64,000 bases of DNA, from NCBI GenBank assembly GCA_020635655.1, contig JACJZI010000010.1, positions 62,001-126,000 on the forward strand, given 5' to 3'. Under the pieces are notes generated by a model. The model was not told where the DNA came from, did no database searches, and saw only the letters and a list, made by a program, of their open reading frames with translations. The position numbers and the translations under genes were made by a program. Shown piece by piece: positions 42,231-50,326 of this stretch (position 1 is its first letter; every line of letters begins with the position of its first letter). This stretch comes from Flavobacteriales bacterium (GTDB lineage: Bacteria; Bacteroidota; Bacteroidia; Flavobacteriales_F; PHOS-HE28).

Positions 42231-43655
42231 ATGTCGCACACGACCATCCCCCTTGCTGTATCCCTATCCGGCCGCTCGAAGAAGCGTTCTACCAGCCTGG
42301 CGATTGGCGTTCTCATCGGGCTCGCCCAGGCGCAGGCCCAGGAGGCCAACATCTGGTACTTCGGCAACCAGGCGGGGATCGACTTCAACAGCGGTGCGCC
42401 GGTGGCCTTGTTGAACAGTTCGATGAACTCCGTTGAGGCCAGCGGATCGATCAGCGACCAGAATGGCGATCTCCTCTTCTACACCAACGGCGGGCCGGTG
42501 GTGACCTCCTCGAACTACAACGTGGGTAGGGTCTGGAACAGGAACCACACGATGATGACGAACGGCAACCTCGCGGGCAGCGGAGGATGCAACAGCGCCC
42601 GGCAAGGGGCCCTGATCGTGAAGGATCCCGGCAACGCCGACCTCTATTACATCTTCACGACCGACTGCTACGAGGACAACCTGGTGGGCGGCCTGCGCTA
42701 TGATGTGGTGGACATGACCGGTTCCGGCGGAATGGGCCAGGTGCTGAGCATCGGCGATACGGTGTATTCGGGCATCACCGAGTCGATGGCGGGGATCAGG
42801 CATGCCAACGGCATCGATGTGTGGGTGCTCGTGCACGGATTGAACAACAATGAATTCCACGCGTTCCTGGTGACGGCCAACGGCGTGGCGGCGCCCGTGA
42901 CCACGGCGATCGGTCCGAACATGAGCAGCCAGCCGGGCGACATCACGGCGAACCGTTTCAGCACACGCGTACACTATGGCGGGAACAACACCTCTTCGCT
43001 CTACGACTTCGACCCGGCCACAGGCATCCTATCGAACTATCTGAATTTGGGGCAGAACGGCTTCGGTTCCGCGTTCTCGTACAGCGGAAACTACCTCTAC
43101 ACCTGCGAATTCCAGGTGCAGCGGCGCGTGTTCCAATATGATCTGCTGGCCACCGATATCGTGGCGAGCGAGCAGGTGATCGGCAGTGGCATCGCCCTGC
43201 AGGGAGGGTTGCAGTTGGCACCCGATGGCAAGATCTACATGGCCCGCGGCAGCCAGGGGTCCATCGGGGTGATCAACAACCCCGAACTGGCGGGTGTGGC
43301 GGCCGACTTCCAGGACGAGGGCTTCTACCTGGGCGGGCGGACCTGCGCCAACGGCCTGCCCACCTTCGTGAACGATCTGGTGCAACCGGTGACCACGGGC
43401 ATCGATGCGGTGACGGCACCGACCGCCCTGTCGTGCACGTTGCTGGACGGCGACCTGGTGATCCGCGCGCGGTCGGGCAACAGCGTGGGGCGTTATGCGA
43501 TCTATCGGAACGACGGCAGCCTGGTGCGCGAGGGCCGGTCGAACGGTGCGAATACGTCGGTGCGCATCGCCGGCGATGGACCGGGGCTCTATGTGGTGCG
43601 GCTCACCAACGGCTCGGGCCAGGAGTTCAGCAGCAGGTACGTGTTGTGCGAGTAG
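42231..43655 (+). CDS. Secreted beta-propeller protein with T9SS-type tail
   Basis: 474 residues from ATG 42231, chosen to begin just before the signal sequence (STSLAIGVLIGLAQAQAQ). The mature start EANIWYFGNQAGIDFNSGAP is typical of a large Bacteroidota family whose members read out WYFG.NAG.DF and then form propeller blades (GDLLFYTNGG, NADLYYIFTTD, YLYTCEFQVQRRVFQYDL, LQLAPDGKIYMARG). The last ~70 residues (LDGDLVIRARSGNSVGRYAI ... GPGLYVVRLTNGSGQEFSSR) resemble a T9SS type-A sorting domain. Function is unknown. The gene is bracketed by two copies of a hairpin repeat. Confidence 0.85.
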   Translation: MSHTTIPLAVSLSGRSKKRSTSLAIGVLIGLAQAQAQEANIWYFGNQAGIDFNSGAPVALLNSSMNSVEASGSISDQNGDLLFYTNGGPVVTSSNYNVGRVWNRNHTMMTNGNLAGSGGCNSARQGALIVKDPGNADLYYIFTTDCYEDNLVGGLRYDVVDMTGSGGMGQVLSIGDTVYSGITESMAGIRHANGIDVWVLVHGLNNNEFHAFLVTANGVAAPVTTAIGPNMSSQPGDITANRFSTRVHYGGNNTSSLYDFDPATGILSNYLNLGQNGFGSAFSYSGNYLYTCEFQVQRRVFQYDLLATDIVASEQVIGSGIALQGGLQLAPDGKIYMARGSQGSIGVINNPELAGVAADFQDEGFYLGGRTCANGLPTFVNDLVQPVTTGIDAVTAPTALSCTLLDGDLVIRARSGNSVGRYAIYRNDGSLVREGRSNGANTSVRIAGDGPGLYVVRLTNGSGQEFSSRYVLCE

Positions 43656-43692
43656 CCCGATCTCCGTCGTTCAGCCCATACCGCTCATCCAT

Positions 43693-43770
43693 CGCAGGGT
43701 CTCCGCTTCGGGACGCTGCGGTATCTCTTAAGCGACCGAGCAGCAGGGTCCACTTCGTGAGACCCTGCAG
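43693..43770. repeat. GCAGGGTC hairpin repeat, copy 2
   Basis: Same pattern as 42090-42163. Within it GCAGGGTC (43743-43750) and GACCCTGC (43761-43768 region) form a perfect 8-bp stem, so the element is a hairpin placed 35 nt after a gene end. Confidence 0.8.
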
Positions 43771-43847
43771 GGGACAAACACCTGTGCCGGACCGTTCTTA
43801 CCCAAAGTCAACGGATCGGGCGGTCGGGCCGCGGGAGCTTTGCCGCC

Positions 43848-44822
43848 ATGAACAACACGCACATGAAAGCGGCGGTCTACACCCGCTACGGCAGCCCCGA
43901 GGTCCTTTCCATCGCCCAGGTGGCGCGCCCCGAACCCCGGGAGAATGAAGTACGGATCCGCATCCACGCCACCACCGTCACCTCCGGTGATGTGCGCCTG
44001 CGCAAGGCGGACCCTTTCCTCATCCGGTTCTTCTCCGGCCTCTTCACCCCCAAGGCGCCCATCCTGGGGCACGAGTTGGCCGGTGTGGTGGATGCCGTGG
44101 GCGGCAAGGTCACCAAGTTCCAGGTGGGCGACCGCGTCTTCGGCACCACCGGTATGCGCTCCGGCACGCACGCCGAGTACATCTGCATGGCGGAGGACGG
44201 TGCCATCGCGCGCACACCGGATCACGTGGCGCACGGCGAAGCGGCCACGCTCGCCATCGGCGCGCTCACGGCCCAACACTTCCTCCAGGCGGTGAAGCTC
44301 CAGCGCGGCGAGCACATCCTGATCCACGGCGCCTCGGGCAGCATCGGCAGCGCGGCGGTCCAATTGGCGAAGGCCATGGGTGCCACCGTCACCGCGGTGT
44401 GCAGCACCGCCAACGTGGAGCTGGTTCGCACCCTCGGGGCGGACCACGTGATCGACTACCGGAAGACCGAATTCACCAAGGGCGGCGCCACCTACGATGT
44501 GGTCTTCAGCACCGTGGGCCACACCAGCTTCACCGCCTGCAGGCACCTGCTGGCCGCCAACGGCCGGTACGTCACCAGCAGTGCCGCCGGATCGGACTAT
44601 GGGCACATGCTGAAAAGCAAGTTGTTCGGCGGTCCCCGGGTGATCGGCGGGATCTCCAAAGGCGGCGCGGAAGGCATCGCGCAGATCCGAGACCTGGTCG
44701 GCGCGGGCAAGCTGAAGGCCGTGATCGACCGGCACTTTCCGCTGCGCGCCATCGTGGATGCGCACCGCTACGTGGACCAGGGCCACAAGCGCGGCAACGT
44801 GGTGATCGACGTGGCGGCCTAG
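43848..44822 (+). CDS. Zinc-independent medium-chain dehydrogenase/reductase (quinone-oxidoreductase-like)
   Basis: 324 residues. The N-terminal GroES-like domain has MKAAVYTRYGSPEVLSIAQV, DVRLRK, ILGHELAGVVDAVG and FQVGDRVFG. The cofactor domain has the NADPH loop ILIHGASGSIGSAAVQLAKAM (GxSGSIGxxA) and GADHVIDYRK. The structural and catalytic zinc ligands of alcohol dehydrogenases are absent, which fits the quinone oxidoreductase and enoyl-reductase subfamily; the substrate is not predictable. It converges on a Crp/Fnr regulator gene with only 2 nt between stop codons. GCTTTGC lies 5 nt before the ATG, a partial -7-like box. Confidence 0.92.
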   Translation: MNNTHMKAAVYTRYGSPEVLSIAQVARPEPRENEVRIRIHATTVTSGDVRLRKADPFLIRFFSGLFTPKAPILGHELAGVVDAVGGKVTKFQVGDRVFGTTGMRSGTHAEYICMAEDGAIARTPDHVAHGEAATLAIGALTAQHFLQAVKLQRGEHILIHGASGSIGSAAVQLAKAMGATVTAVCSTANVELVRTLGADHVIDYRKTEFTKGGATYDVVFSTVGHTSFTACRHLLAANGRYVTSSAAGSDYGHMLKSKLFGGPRVIGGISKGGAEGIAQIRDLVGAGKLKAVIDRHFPLRAIVDAHRYVDQGHKRGNVVIDVAA

Positions 44823-44824
44823 GT

Positions 44825-45412
44825 TCAGCGTGCCGCCTCCTTCGCCACGATCCGCTTGCGGATGCGGCTGAGGGATTCGGGCGTGACGCCGAGGTAGCTG
44901 GCCAGCAGGTATTGCGGCACGCGCTGCGGCAGGTCGGGCCGCTCGGCCATCAGGTCCAGGTAGCGCTGTTCGGGGGTCTTGGTGATGAAGCCCGCGAGCT
45001 TCTCCTGATGCGCGCCGAAGTCGCTCTCGATGGACACCCGGCAGCTGCTCTCCAGTTTCGGGTATTTGCCAAAAAGCTCCCGTTCGGCCGCATAGCTCCA
45101 CACCACCAGCGTGCAATCCTCCACGCACGCCAGGTAGTGGTTGGCCGGCACCTGATGGATGAAGCTGTAGAGCGAGGCCACGGGCTGCCCCTCGGTGTAG
45201 AATTCGGTGGTGCGCAGGTCGCCGTCCACGTCGTAGTACATGTGCACGCAGCCCTCCAGGCAGTACCAGGATGCGGTGGCCACGTCACCCGCCTTCAGCA
45301 GCACGGTGCCCTTCTTGAACCGCTTGATCGGCACCAGGCGGTCCATGTCCCGCGCCTCGTCGGGCGAGAGCAGTTCGGCCATGCCGGGCAGTTGGGAGGG
45401 CTTGAGGTCCAT
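44825..45412 (-). CDS. Crp/Fnr family transcriptional regulator
   Basis: 195 residues from ATG 45412; the frame upstream is open but not protein-like. A cyclic-nucleotide-binding-type beta roll covers about residues 25-115 (KRFKKGTVLLKAGDVATASWYCLEGCVHMYY, shown here in parts: FKKGTVLLKAGD and YCLEGCVHMYY), followed by a long helix and a C-terminal HTH (QYLLASYLGVTPESLSRIRK). The phosphate-binding RxS motif of cAMP-binding Crp is not evident, as in most Bacteroidota paralogues, and there are no Fnr-type cysteines. It may regulate the convergent oxidoreductase gene. A TATCTTGC box lies 15 nt upstream. Confidence 0.9.
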   Translation of the reverse strand: MDLKPSQLPGMAELLSPDEARDMDRLVPIKRFKKGTVLLKAGDVATASWYCLEGCVHMYYDVDGDLRTTEFYTEGQPVASLYSFIHQVPANHYLACVEDCTLVVWSYAAERELFGKYPKLESSCRVSIESDFGAHQEKLAGFITKTPEQRYLDLMAERPDLPQRVPQYLLASYLGVTPESLSRIRKRIVAKEAAR

Positions 45413-45427
45413 GGCGGTGTGGCATGG

Positions 45428-45435
45428 GCAAGATA
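45428..45435 (-). promoter_or_regulatory. -7-like promoter box TATCTTGC
   Basis: Lies 15 nt upstream of the Crp/Fnr regulator ATG; a TAnnTT core match. Confidence 0.4.
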
Positions 45436-45506
45436 CGGATCGGGGTATAGCACCGCCGGTGCACGTTTTGCAAGCCGTCCGGGGGGAGTCTCGGAAGCGA
45501 TCTCCC

Positions 45507-46088
45507 TCAGAGCTCGGTACCTCCCTTACGCAGTTGGTACAAGCGCTCACTGAACCCGCCGTTCTCCTCGAAGTCGCGACCCAGGCGTTGCAGTTGGCGG
45601 TCGAGCAGGGCGATGGCCACGTTGGACAGGATGCTGCCGATGTTGCCGGCGATCTCGGCCACGCTTCGATCCGGATGGCGGGTGTAAACCTCCCTGGTCC
45701 ATTTGGTGAGTGCATCCGCATCGGCAAGTCGCCGATCGATGAGCTCCTGGCGAACGGGATCATCGCTCGGCCACTCCTTCAACTTGTTCTGTCGGAGGAA
45801 CGACTGGTAGTCCTTGCGCAATTCCGTCTGGCTGGCCTTCGCGACATTGGTCAGGTTCATCTCCACCTTCTTGGAGGTCGCGCTGAACACACTGCCTTCG
45901 GCGATGTTCCGGCTGCCGCTGCGTGCGGCTTGTTCCATCTGATCACGGGTACGGCTGCCCGGCTCGATGAACTTCTTCGTGAAGCGCACCGTGAAGTCAT
46001 AAAGCAGCTCGGCCACCTGATACCCCACGAGCTTCTCGAAGCCGCCGCTCTTGGGAAACACCTTGCTGTTGGGTGGGCGTTCGGGCAT
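45507..46088 (-). CDS. Four-helix-bundle protein (23S rRNA IVS-protein-like family)
   Basis: 193 residues from ATG 46088. The core FEKLVGYQVAELLYDFTVRF, RDQMEQAARSGSRNIAEGS and NLTNVAKASQTELRKDY matches the four-helix-bundle family first seen as the ORF in 23S rRNA intervening sequences; R(S/G)xxNIAEG is its hallmark. This copy is longer than the usual ~120 residues, with a C-terminal helical extension (EIAGNIGSILSNVAIALLD). It stands alone, not in rRNA. The related avd proteins of diversity-generating retroelements share this fold, but no reverse transcriptase or template repeat is present here. Function is unknown. Confidence 0.85.
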   Translation of the reverse strand: MPERPPNSKVFPKSGGFEKLVGYQVAELLYDFTVRFTKKFIEPGSRTRDQMEQAARSGSRNIAEGSVFSATSKKVEMNLTNVAKASQTELRKDYQSFLRQNKLKEWPSDDPVRQELIDRRLADADALTKWTREVYTRHPDRSVAEIAGNIGSILSNVAIALLDRQLQRLGRDFEENGGFSERLYQLRKGGTEL

Positions 46089-46092
46089 GGTG

Positions 46093-46100
46093 GCAAGGTA
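46093..46100 (-). promoter_or_regulatory. -7-like promoter box TACCTTGC at the start codon
   Basis: Ends 4 nt before ATG 46088 of the four-helix-bundle gene. Confidence 0.4.
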
Positions 46101-46169
46101 GCACGGTGCCGTTTTTGTGGACGGGGTAGCGGCACTCCGTCCACCCGTGTCCACCGGGGGGCGCTGGTT

Positions 46170-48236
46170 CTAACTCTGATCAAGCTTCTTCACCATCGTC
46201 AAGATCGTCGCCAACGCCACGGTCTCCCCTGTCTCATCCACCACATCCACCAACCACTTCACGATGCCGCGCGCCACATCGGCGCCCTTGGGGGAGTCCT
46301 CGGTCTTCGGGCGCTTCTCTTGATCCAATTTCTCCTTGCAGGTGAACCGCACCTGGATCGTTGACCCCGGATAGACGGGCTTCAGGAAGCGGCACTCCTC
46401 GATCCCGTAGTTCAACAGGACAGGACCCTTCGGGGGATCCACGAACAAGCCCGCCGCGCGCGAGAGGATGTAATAGCCGTGCGCCACGCGGCCAGTGAAG
46501 GGGGTGCCATCCAAAGCGTTCTCATCCATGTGGGCGTAGAAGCGGTCGCCGCTCAGCGCGGCGAAGTCCTCGATGTTCTTGAGCGTCACCTCGTGCTTCT
46601 CGGTGATCAGCGTATCGCCGATCTGGAGCTCTTCGAAGTGCAGCTGGAACGGATGCTTCTCCGTGATGTGGTATTTCGCCCCCTGCTGGTACTGCTGCGT
46701 GAGGGCGGTGATGGTGGTGGGACTGCCCTGGATGGCGGTGCGCTGCAGGTAGTGGAGCACGCCGCGTTTGCCGCCCATCTCCTCGCCGCCACCCGCGCGG
46801 CCGGGACCGCCGTGCACCAGTGTGGCCAGCGGACTGCCGTGGCCGGTGTTCTCCTTCGCCATGTCACGGTTCAGCACCAGCATGCGGCCGTGGTGGCTGG
46901 CGGCGCCCCAGACGAACTGCTGAGCGACCTTGTCGTCGTAAGTGGCGATGGTGGCGCAGAGACTGCCCTTGCCGAGCTTGCTCAATGCCACGGCATCGTC
47001 GATATCGTCGTAAGGCATCAACGTGCTCACGGGCCCGAAGGCCTCCACGTTGTGGCTCACCTGCACCTTCCAGGGGTCGGGGTTGTAGAGCAGGACGGGG
47101 CACATGAAGGCACCCTTCTTCGCGTCGGCACCGGTGACCTGGACGCTGTCCGGATCGCCGAAGACCACCTCGGTGCCCTGCATCAGTTCCTGCAGGGCGC
47201 GGCGCACCTCCTCGCGCTGGGTGGTGCCGGCGAGGGCACCCATACGCACGCCTTCGGTGCGCGGGTCGCCGATCACGGTATTGCCCAGGCGCTTGCCCAG
47301 GGCGATCCGCACGTCCTCCACCAGGGCCTTGGGCACGAGGATACGGCGGGCGCCGGTGCAGCGCTGGCCGCACTTCAGGGTGATCTCCTTGCCCACTTCC
47401 TTGATGAAGAGTGTGAACTCCTCGGTGTCGGGCGTGGCGTTGGGGCCGAGCACGATGGCGTTCAGGCTGTCGGCCTCCATGTTGAAGGGCACGCTCTCAT
47501 CGATCAGACGCGGATGGGCCTTCAGCATCCTGCCGGTACTGGCGCTGCCGGTGAAGGTGACGACGTCCTGGCTCATCACGTGGTCCAGGATGCCATTGGC
47601 CGATCCGCAGATCAGCTGGATGGCGCCCTCGGGCAGGATGCCGCTGGCCACAATGTCCTCCACCATGGCGGCGGTGAGGTAGCTGGTGACAGTGGCGGGC
47701 TTCACCACGGCGGGCACGCCGGCCATCCAGTTCACGGCGCACTTCTCCAGCATGCCCCAGATGGGGAAGTTGAAGGCGTTGATGTGTACAGCCACGCCCT
47801 CCTTGGGCACCATGAGGTGGTGGCCGATGAAGGTGCCGTTCTTGCTGGTCTTGATGGCCTCGCCATCCACGTAGAAGGGCATGTTGCCCAGCGTGCGGCG
47901 CAAACTGGCGTTGGCGAAGAGGTTGCCGATGCCGCCCTCGATGTCCACCCAGCTGTCGGCCTTGGTCGCGCCGGTCTTGTAGCTGATCTGGTAATACTTG
48001 TCCTTGCGCTCCATCAGGTAGAGAGCCAGCGCCTTGAGCATGCGGCCGCGCTCGGGGAAGGTCATCTTGCGCAGGGGAGGGCCACCTGTCGCGCGTGCAT
48101 ACTGCAACATGGCATCGAAATCGAGTCCGCCGGATGAAGTCGTGGCGACGAGCTCGCCGGTGGAAGCATCTACGAGCTCGGCCTGCTTGCCCGTGCCGGC
48201 CACCCATTGCCCGCAGGCGTAGTTCTTCAATTGCAT
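46170..48236 (-). CDS. paaZ: Phenylacetate degradation bifunctional protein PaaZ (ring-opening hydrolase / aldehyde dehydrogenase)
   Basis: 688 residues, the family length. The N-terminal aldehyde dehydrogenase domain (about 1-520) has HINAFNFPIWGMLEK, FTGSASTGRML, the general-base Glu in FNMEADSLNAIVLG and the nucleophile Cys near residue 293 in LKCGQRCTGARR. The C-terminal MaoC-like hydratase (about 540-688) has AALSGDRFYAHMDENA and FTGRVAHGYYILSR with the Asp/His pair. In the aerobic phenylacetyl-CoA pathway it opens oxepin-CoA and oxidises the resulting semialdehyde. No other paa gene is in the window. A PaaZ-like protein working outside phenylacetate breakdown is possible but both active sites look intact. 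Confidence 0.95.
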   Translation of the reverse strand: MQLKNYACGQWVAGTGKQAELVDASTGELVATTSSGGLDFDAMLQYARATGGPPLRKMTFPERGRMLKALALYLMERKDKYYQISYKTGATKADSWVDIEGGIGNLFANASLRRTLGNMPFYVDGEAIKTSKNGTFIGHHLMVPKEGVAVHINAFNFPIWGMLEKCAVNWMAGVPAVVKPATVTSYLTAAMVEDIVASGILPEGAIQLICGSANGILDHVMSQDVVTFTGSASTGRMLKAHPRLIDESVPFNMEADSLNAIVLGPNATPDTEEFTLFIKEVGKEITLKCGQRCTGARRILVPKALVEDVRIALGKRLGNTVIGDPRTEGVRMGALAGTTQREEVRRALQELMQGTEVVFGDPDSVQVTGADAKKGAFMCPVLLYNPDPWKVQVSHNVEAFGPVSTLMPYDDIDDAVALSKLGKGSLCATIATYDDKVAQQFVWGAASHHGRMLVLNRDMAKENTGHGSPLATLVHGGPGRAGGGEEMGGKRGVLHYLQRTAIQGSPTTITALTQQYQQGAKYHITEKHPFQLHFEELQIGDTLITEKHEVTLKNIEDFAALSGDRFYAHMDENALDGTPFTGRVAHGYYILSRAAGLFVDPPKGPVLLNYGIEECRFLKPVYPGSTIQVRFTCKEKLDQEKRPKTEDSPKGADVARGIVKWLVDVVDETGETVALATILTMVKKLDQS

Positions 48237-48262
48237 GAGGGCGAAGGTCGGGAGGAAAGGCT

Positions 48263-48331
48263 ATCCGCAGATGACGCAGATAAATGCCAGGGAAAGCTGG
48301 GCTATCTGTGACATCGGCGTCATCTGTGGAT
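48263..48331. repeat. 15-bp inverted repeat (ATCCGCAGATGACGC type)
   Basis: ATCCGCAGATGACGC (48263-48277) and GCGTCATCTGTGGAT (48317-48331) are reverse complements with one mismatch around a 39-nt spacer. The motif belongs to the widespread ATCCGCAGATnACGCAGAT type of intergenic repeats. It lies between the divergent paaZ and pirin genes. Confidence 0.8.
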
Positions 48332-48471
48332 GAACCAGAGACACTGACCTTCCCAACACGAAGAAGCGCTCTTGGCATATGGCCCTGCCGTATTGGCGCA
48401 TACGCAGCACTGGCACGCTCATCGCTAGGTACAGCCGCCCATCCAGCTCCATAAGGATACGATGGGAATAG

Positions 48472-49350
48472 ATGACCAAGCGTAGTGTTGAGGCGGTGTT
48501 GGCGCCGCCACGGACCCACATGGTGGGCGATGGATTCAAGGTGAGCAACTTCTTCCCGATGGGTTACAACATCCCGCAGGACCGGCTCAGTCCGTTCTTC
48601 CTGCTGGACTACAACGCCCCGGTGGAGTTCAGCCCCACGGACAAGCCACGTGGCGTGGGCGTGCACCCGCACCGCGGTTTCGAGACGGTGACCTTCGCCT
48701 TCCAGGGCAAGGTGGCGCACCACGACAGCACGGGCAACAGCGGCATCATCGGCGAGGGCGACGTGCAATGGATGACCGCCGCCAGCGGTGTGCTGCACAA
48801 GGAGTACCACGAAGCTGAATTCGCGCGAAAGGGCGGCACCTTCCACATGGCGCAGCTGTGGGTGAACCTGCCGGCGAAGCACAAGATGGAGACCCCGCGC
48901 TACCAGGCCATCAAGTCGGCCGACATGCCCGAGGTGCAACTGCCCGACGGCCGGAGCCGGGCGCGCATCCTGGCCGGTGAACTCTTTGGTGCGAAAGGCC
49001 CGGCGAAGACCTGGTCGCCGATCATCGCGGCGACGATCGAGCTGGGCGCCGATGGCAAGGCCGGATTCGAGCTGCCCGCAGGCTTCAACAGCACCATCCT
49101 GGTGGTGGATGGCGATGCGGCGGTGATCAACGGCAGCGAGGCTCCGGTGCATCACCTGGTGATCCTGGCCAACGACGGCACCGCGGTGGAGGTGACCAGT
49201 GCGAACGGCGCCACCCTGCTGGTGCTCAGCGGCGAACCGCTGAACGAGCCGATCGCGGCCTACGGACCTTTCGTGATGAACACCATGGAGGAGATCCACC
49301 AGGCCATGGCCGATGTGCAGGCCGGCAAGTTCGGCGTGCTCGCGGATTGA
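48472..49350 (+). CDS. Pirin family protein (bicupin)
   Basis: 292 residues with the two cupin domains of pirin. The metal site is intact in GVGVHPHRGFETVTFAFQG and is followed by GDVQWMTAASGVLHKEYH and FHMAQLWVNLPAKHKM. Some pirins are quercetin 2,3-dioxygenases and others are redox-sensing or regulatory; the sequence does not decide. The C-terminal segment, from PLNEPIAAYGPFVMNTMEEI to the stop and a hairpin beyond it, has a decayed paralogue at 54541-54696. Confidence 0.92.
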   Translation: MTKRSVEAVLAPPRTHMVGDGFKVSNFFPMGYNIPQDRLSPFFLLDYNAPVEFSPTDKPRGVGVHPHRGFETVTFAFQGKVAHHDSTGNSGIIGEGDVQWMTAASGVLHKEYHEAEFARKGGTFHMAQLWVNLPAKHKMETPRYQAIKSADMPEVQLPDGRSRARILAGELFGAKGPAKTWSPIIAATIELGADGKAGFELPAGFNSTILVVDGDAAVINGSEAPVHHLVILANDGTAVEVTSANGATLLVLSGEPLNEPIAAYGPFVMNTMEEIHQAMADVQAGKFGVLAD

Positions 49351-49374
49351 TCCGGCTTTGTTCCGTAAAACGGG

Positions 49375-49390
49375 CCGTGGGCGCCCACGG
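49375..49390 (+). terminator. Palindrome CCGTGGGCGCCCACGG downstream of pirin
   Basis: A perfect 16-nt palindrome 24 nt after the pirin stop. A matching CCGTGG...CCACGG hairpin follows the pirin remnant at 54681-54696. There is no T-run, so terminator activity is uncertain. Confidence 0.4.
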
Positions 49391-49521
49391 AGGTGCGGTG
49401 GCAGGGTGGCAAGGACCGGTGCTCTGCACGTGCATGAGGATGGGAGGTCCCGGACGGGTGGGTCCGCACCGCGGCGCAGTGCCCGCCTGTCCGGGCGATC
49501 CGGGTGCAGGGTCGTGCAGGA

Positions 49522-50136
49522 TCAGAAGGCGACGGCGCAACAGAGCACGATCGGGTAATTCAGGAGGATGGCGCCAGTGGCGCTCAAGCTCTGTATATCG
49601 TTGACATCATCGGGATAGTCGCAGTACTGTCCCGTTTCCTGATTGGACCAGTACAGGCTCGCTTCGGTGTAAAGTGAGATCCTTCGGGTCAATTGGAACC
49701 GGATGCCCAGGACGGGACCACCACCGTAGCTCCGGAAGGTGGAGTGCACGTTCGGTTGGCCGGCCTGCGTGGTGATGTTGTGCGAGTCGCCTCGGCCTGT
49801 TCCGAACTGCCCATCGATGCCGGTGAAGCAGGACCAGCGCGGACCCAATAGCCAGCGCCGCTCCCATCCGGCACGGAGATAGACCCGCCAGTAGTGATCG
49901 GTATTGTTCGTGTTGCTGTTGTAGCCCCCGGTGTCCGACCGCAAATTGTACAGCCCGCCAACGCCGAAGCGCAGTGCGCTGCACCCGATGCTGCGCTTGT
50001 AGGTGAGCAGGTACCCGGGGCGGTGGTAGTTCGTGTATCCCTGTGCGTTCCAGTTGTACGGAATGAACTGCCGAACGAACCCGTTGACATCGATGCTGAG
50101 CTCGTTCCTCCGGGTGGTGGGGTCCATTGAAGCCAA
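49522..50136 (-). CDS. Outer-membrane beta-barrel-like protein, probably lacking its signal peptide
   Basis: 204 residues from TTG 50136, or 201 from ATG 50127; an in-frame TGA lies two codons before the TTG. The body (RRNELSIDVNGFVRQFIPYN, YKRSIGCSALRFGVGGLYNL, RWLLGPRWSCFTGIDGQFG, SYGGGPVLGIRFQLTRRISL) alternates like a beta-barrel and ends in a hydrophobic strand with aromatic end, AVAF. Such proteins always carry a signal peptide. A signal-like stretch (MRHPIRILARIAAC, ATG near 50208) lies just upstream in another frame, so one or two indels near 50.15 kb may have broken the gene. Function is unknown. Confidence 0.6.
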   Translation of the reverse strand: MASMDPTTRRNELSIDVNGFVRQFIPYNWNAQGYTNYHRPGYLLTYKRSIGCSALRFGVGGLYNLRSDTGGYNSNTNNTDHYWRVYLRAGWERRWLLGPRWSCFTGIDGQFGTGRGDSHNITTQAGQPNVHSTFRSYGGGPVLGIRFQLTRRISLYTEASLYWSNQETGQYCDYPDDVNDIQSLSATGAILLNYPIVLCCAVAF

Positions 50137-50312
50137 ACTCTGTCAGGAAGTCGTCTTGATCAACAGCAGGCGGCGATGCGCGCAAGGATCCTTATCGGGT
50201 GTCGCATATGTTCAAGGATGGCATACCACCGCGTTCCTCAATGGCACGTGCAGCGATCGGGACGTTGGATATGGTGGCCAAGTATGCCATCTGCGGTTAT
50301 TTCTGGATCGCC

Positions 50313-50320
50313 TATCTTCA
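50313..50320 (+). promoter_or_regulatory. -7-like promoter box TATCTTCA
   Basis: Ends 6 nt before ATG 50327 and supports that start for the kelch protein. Confidence 0.35.
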
Positions 50321-50326
50321 AGCAGC

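Noticed and set aside
45507..46088. Avd accessory protein of a diversity-generating retroelement
   Set aside because: No reverse transcriptase or adenine-mutated template/variable repeat pair is seen in the window; only the fold is shared.
46479..48137. 552-codon plus-strand frame antisense to paaZ
   Set aside because: The opposite strand encodes a full-length PaaZ with both active sites; the frame has no recognisable feature.
48261..48548. 95-codon minus-strand frame between paaZ and pirin
   Set aside because: It runs through a dispersed inverted repeat and overlaps the pirin 5' end; its end (FICVICG) is a translation of the repeat itself.
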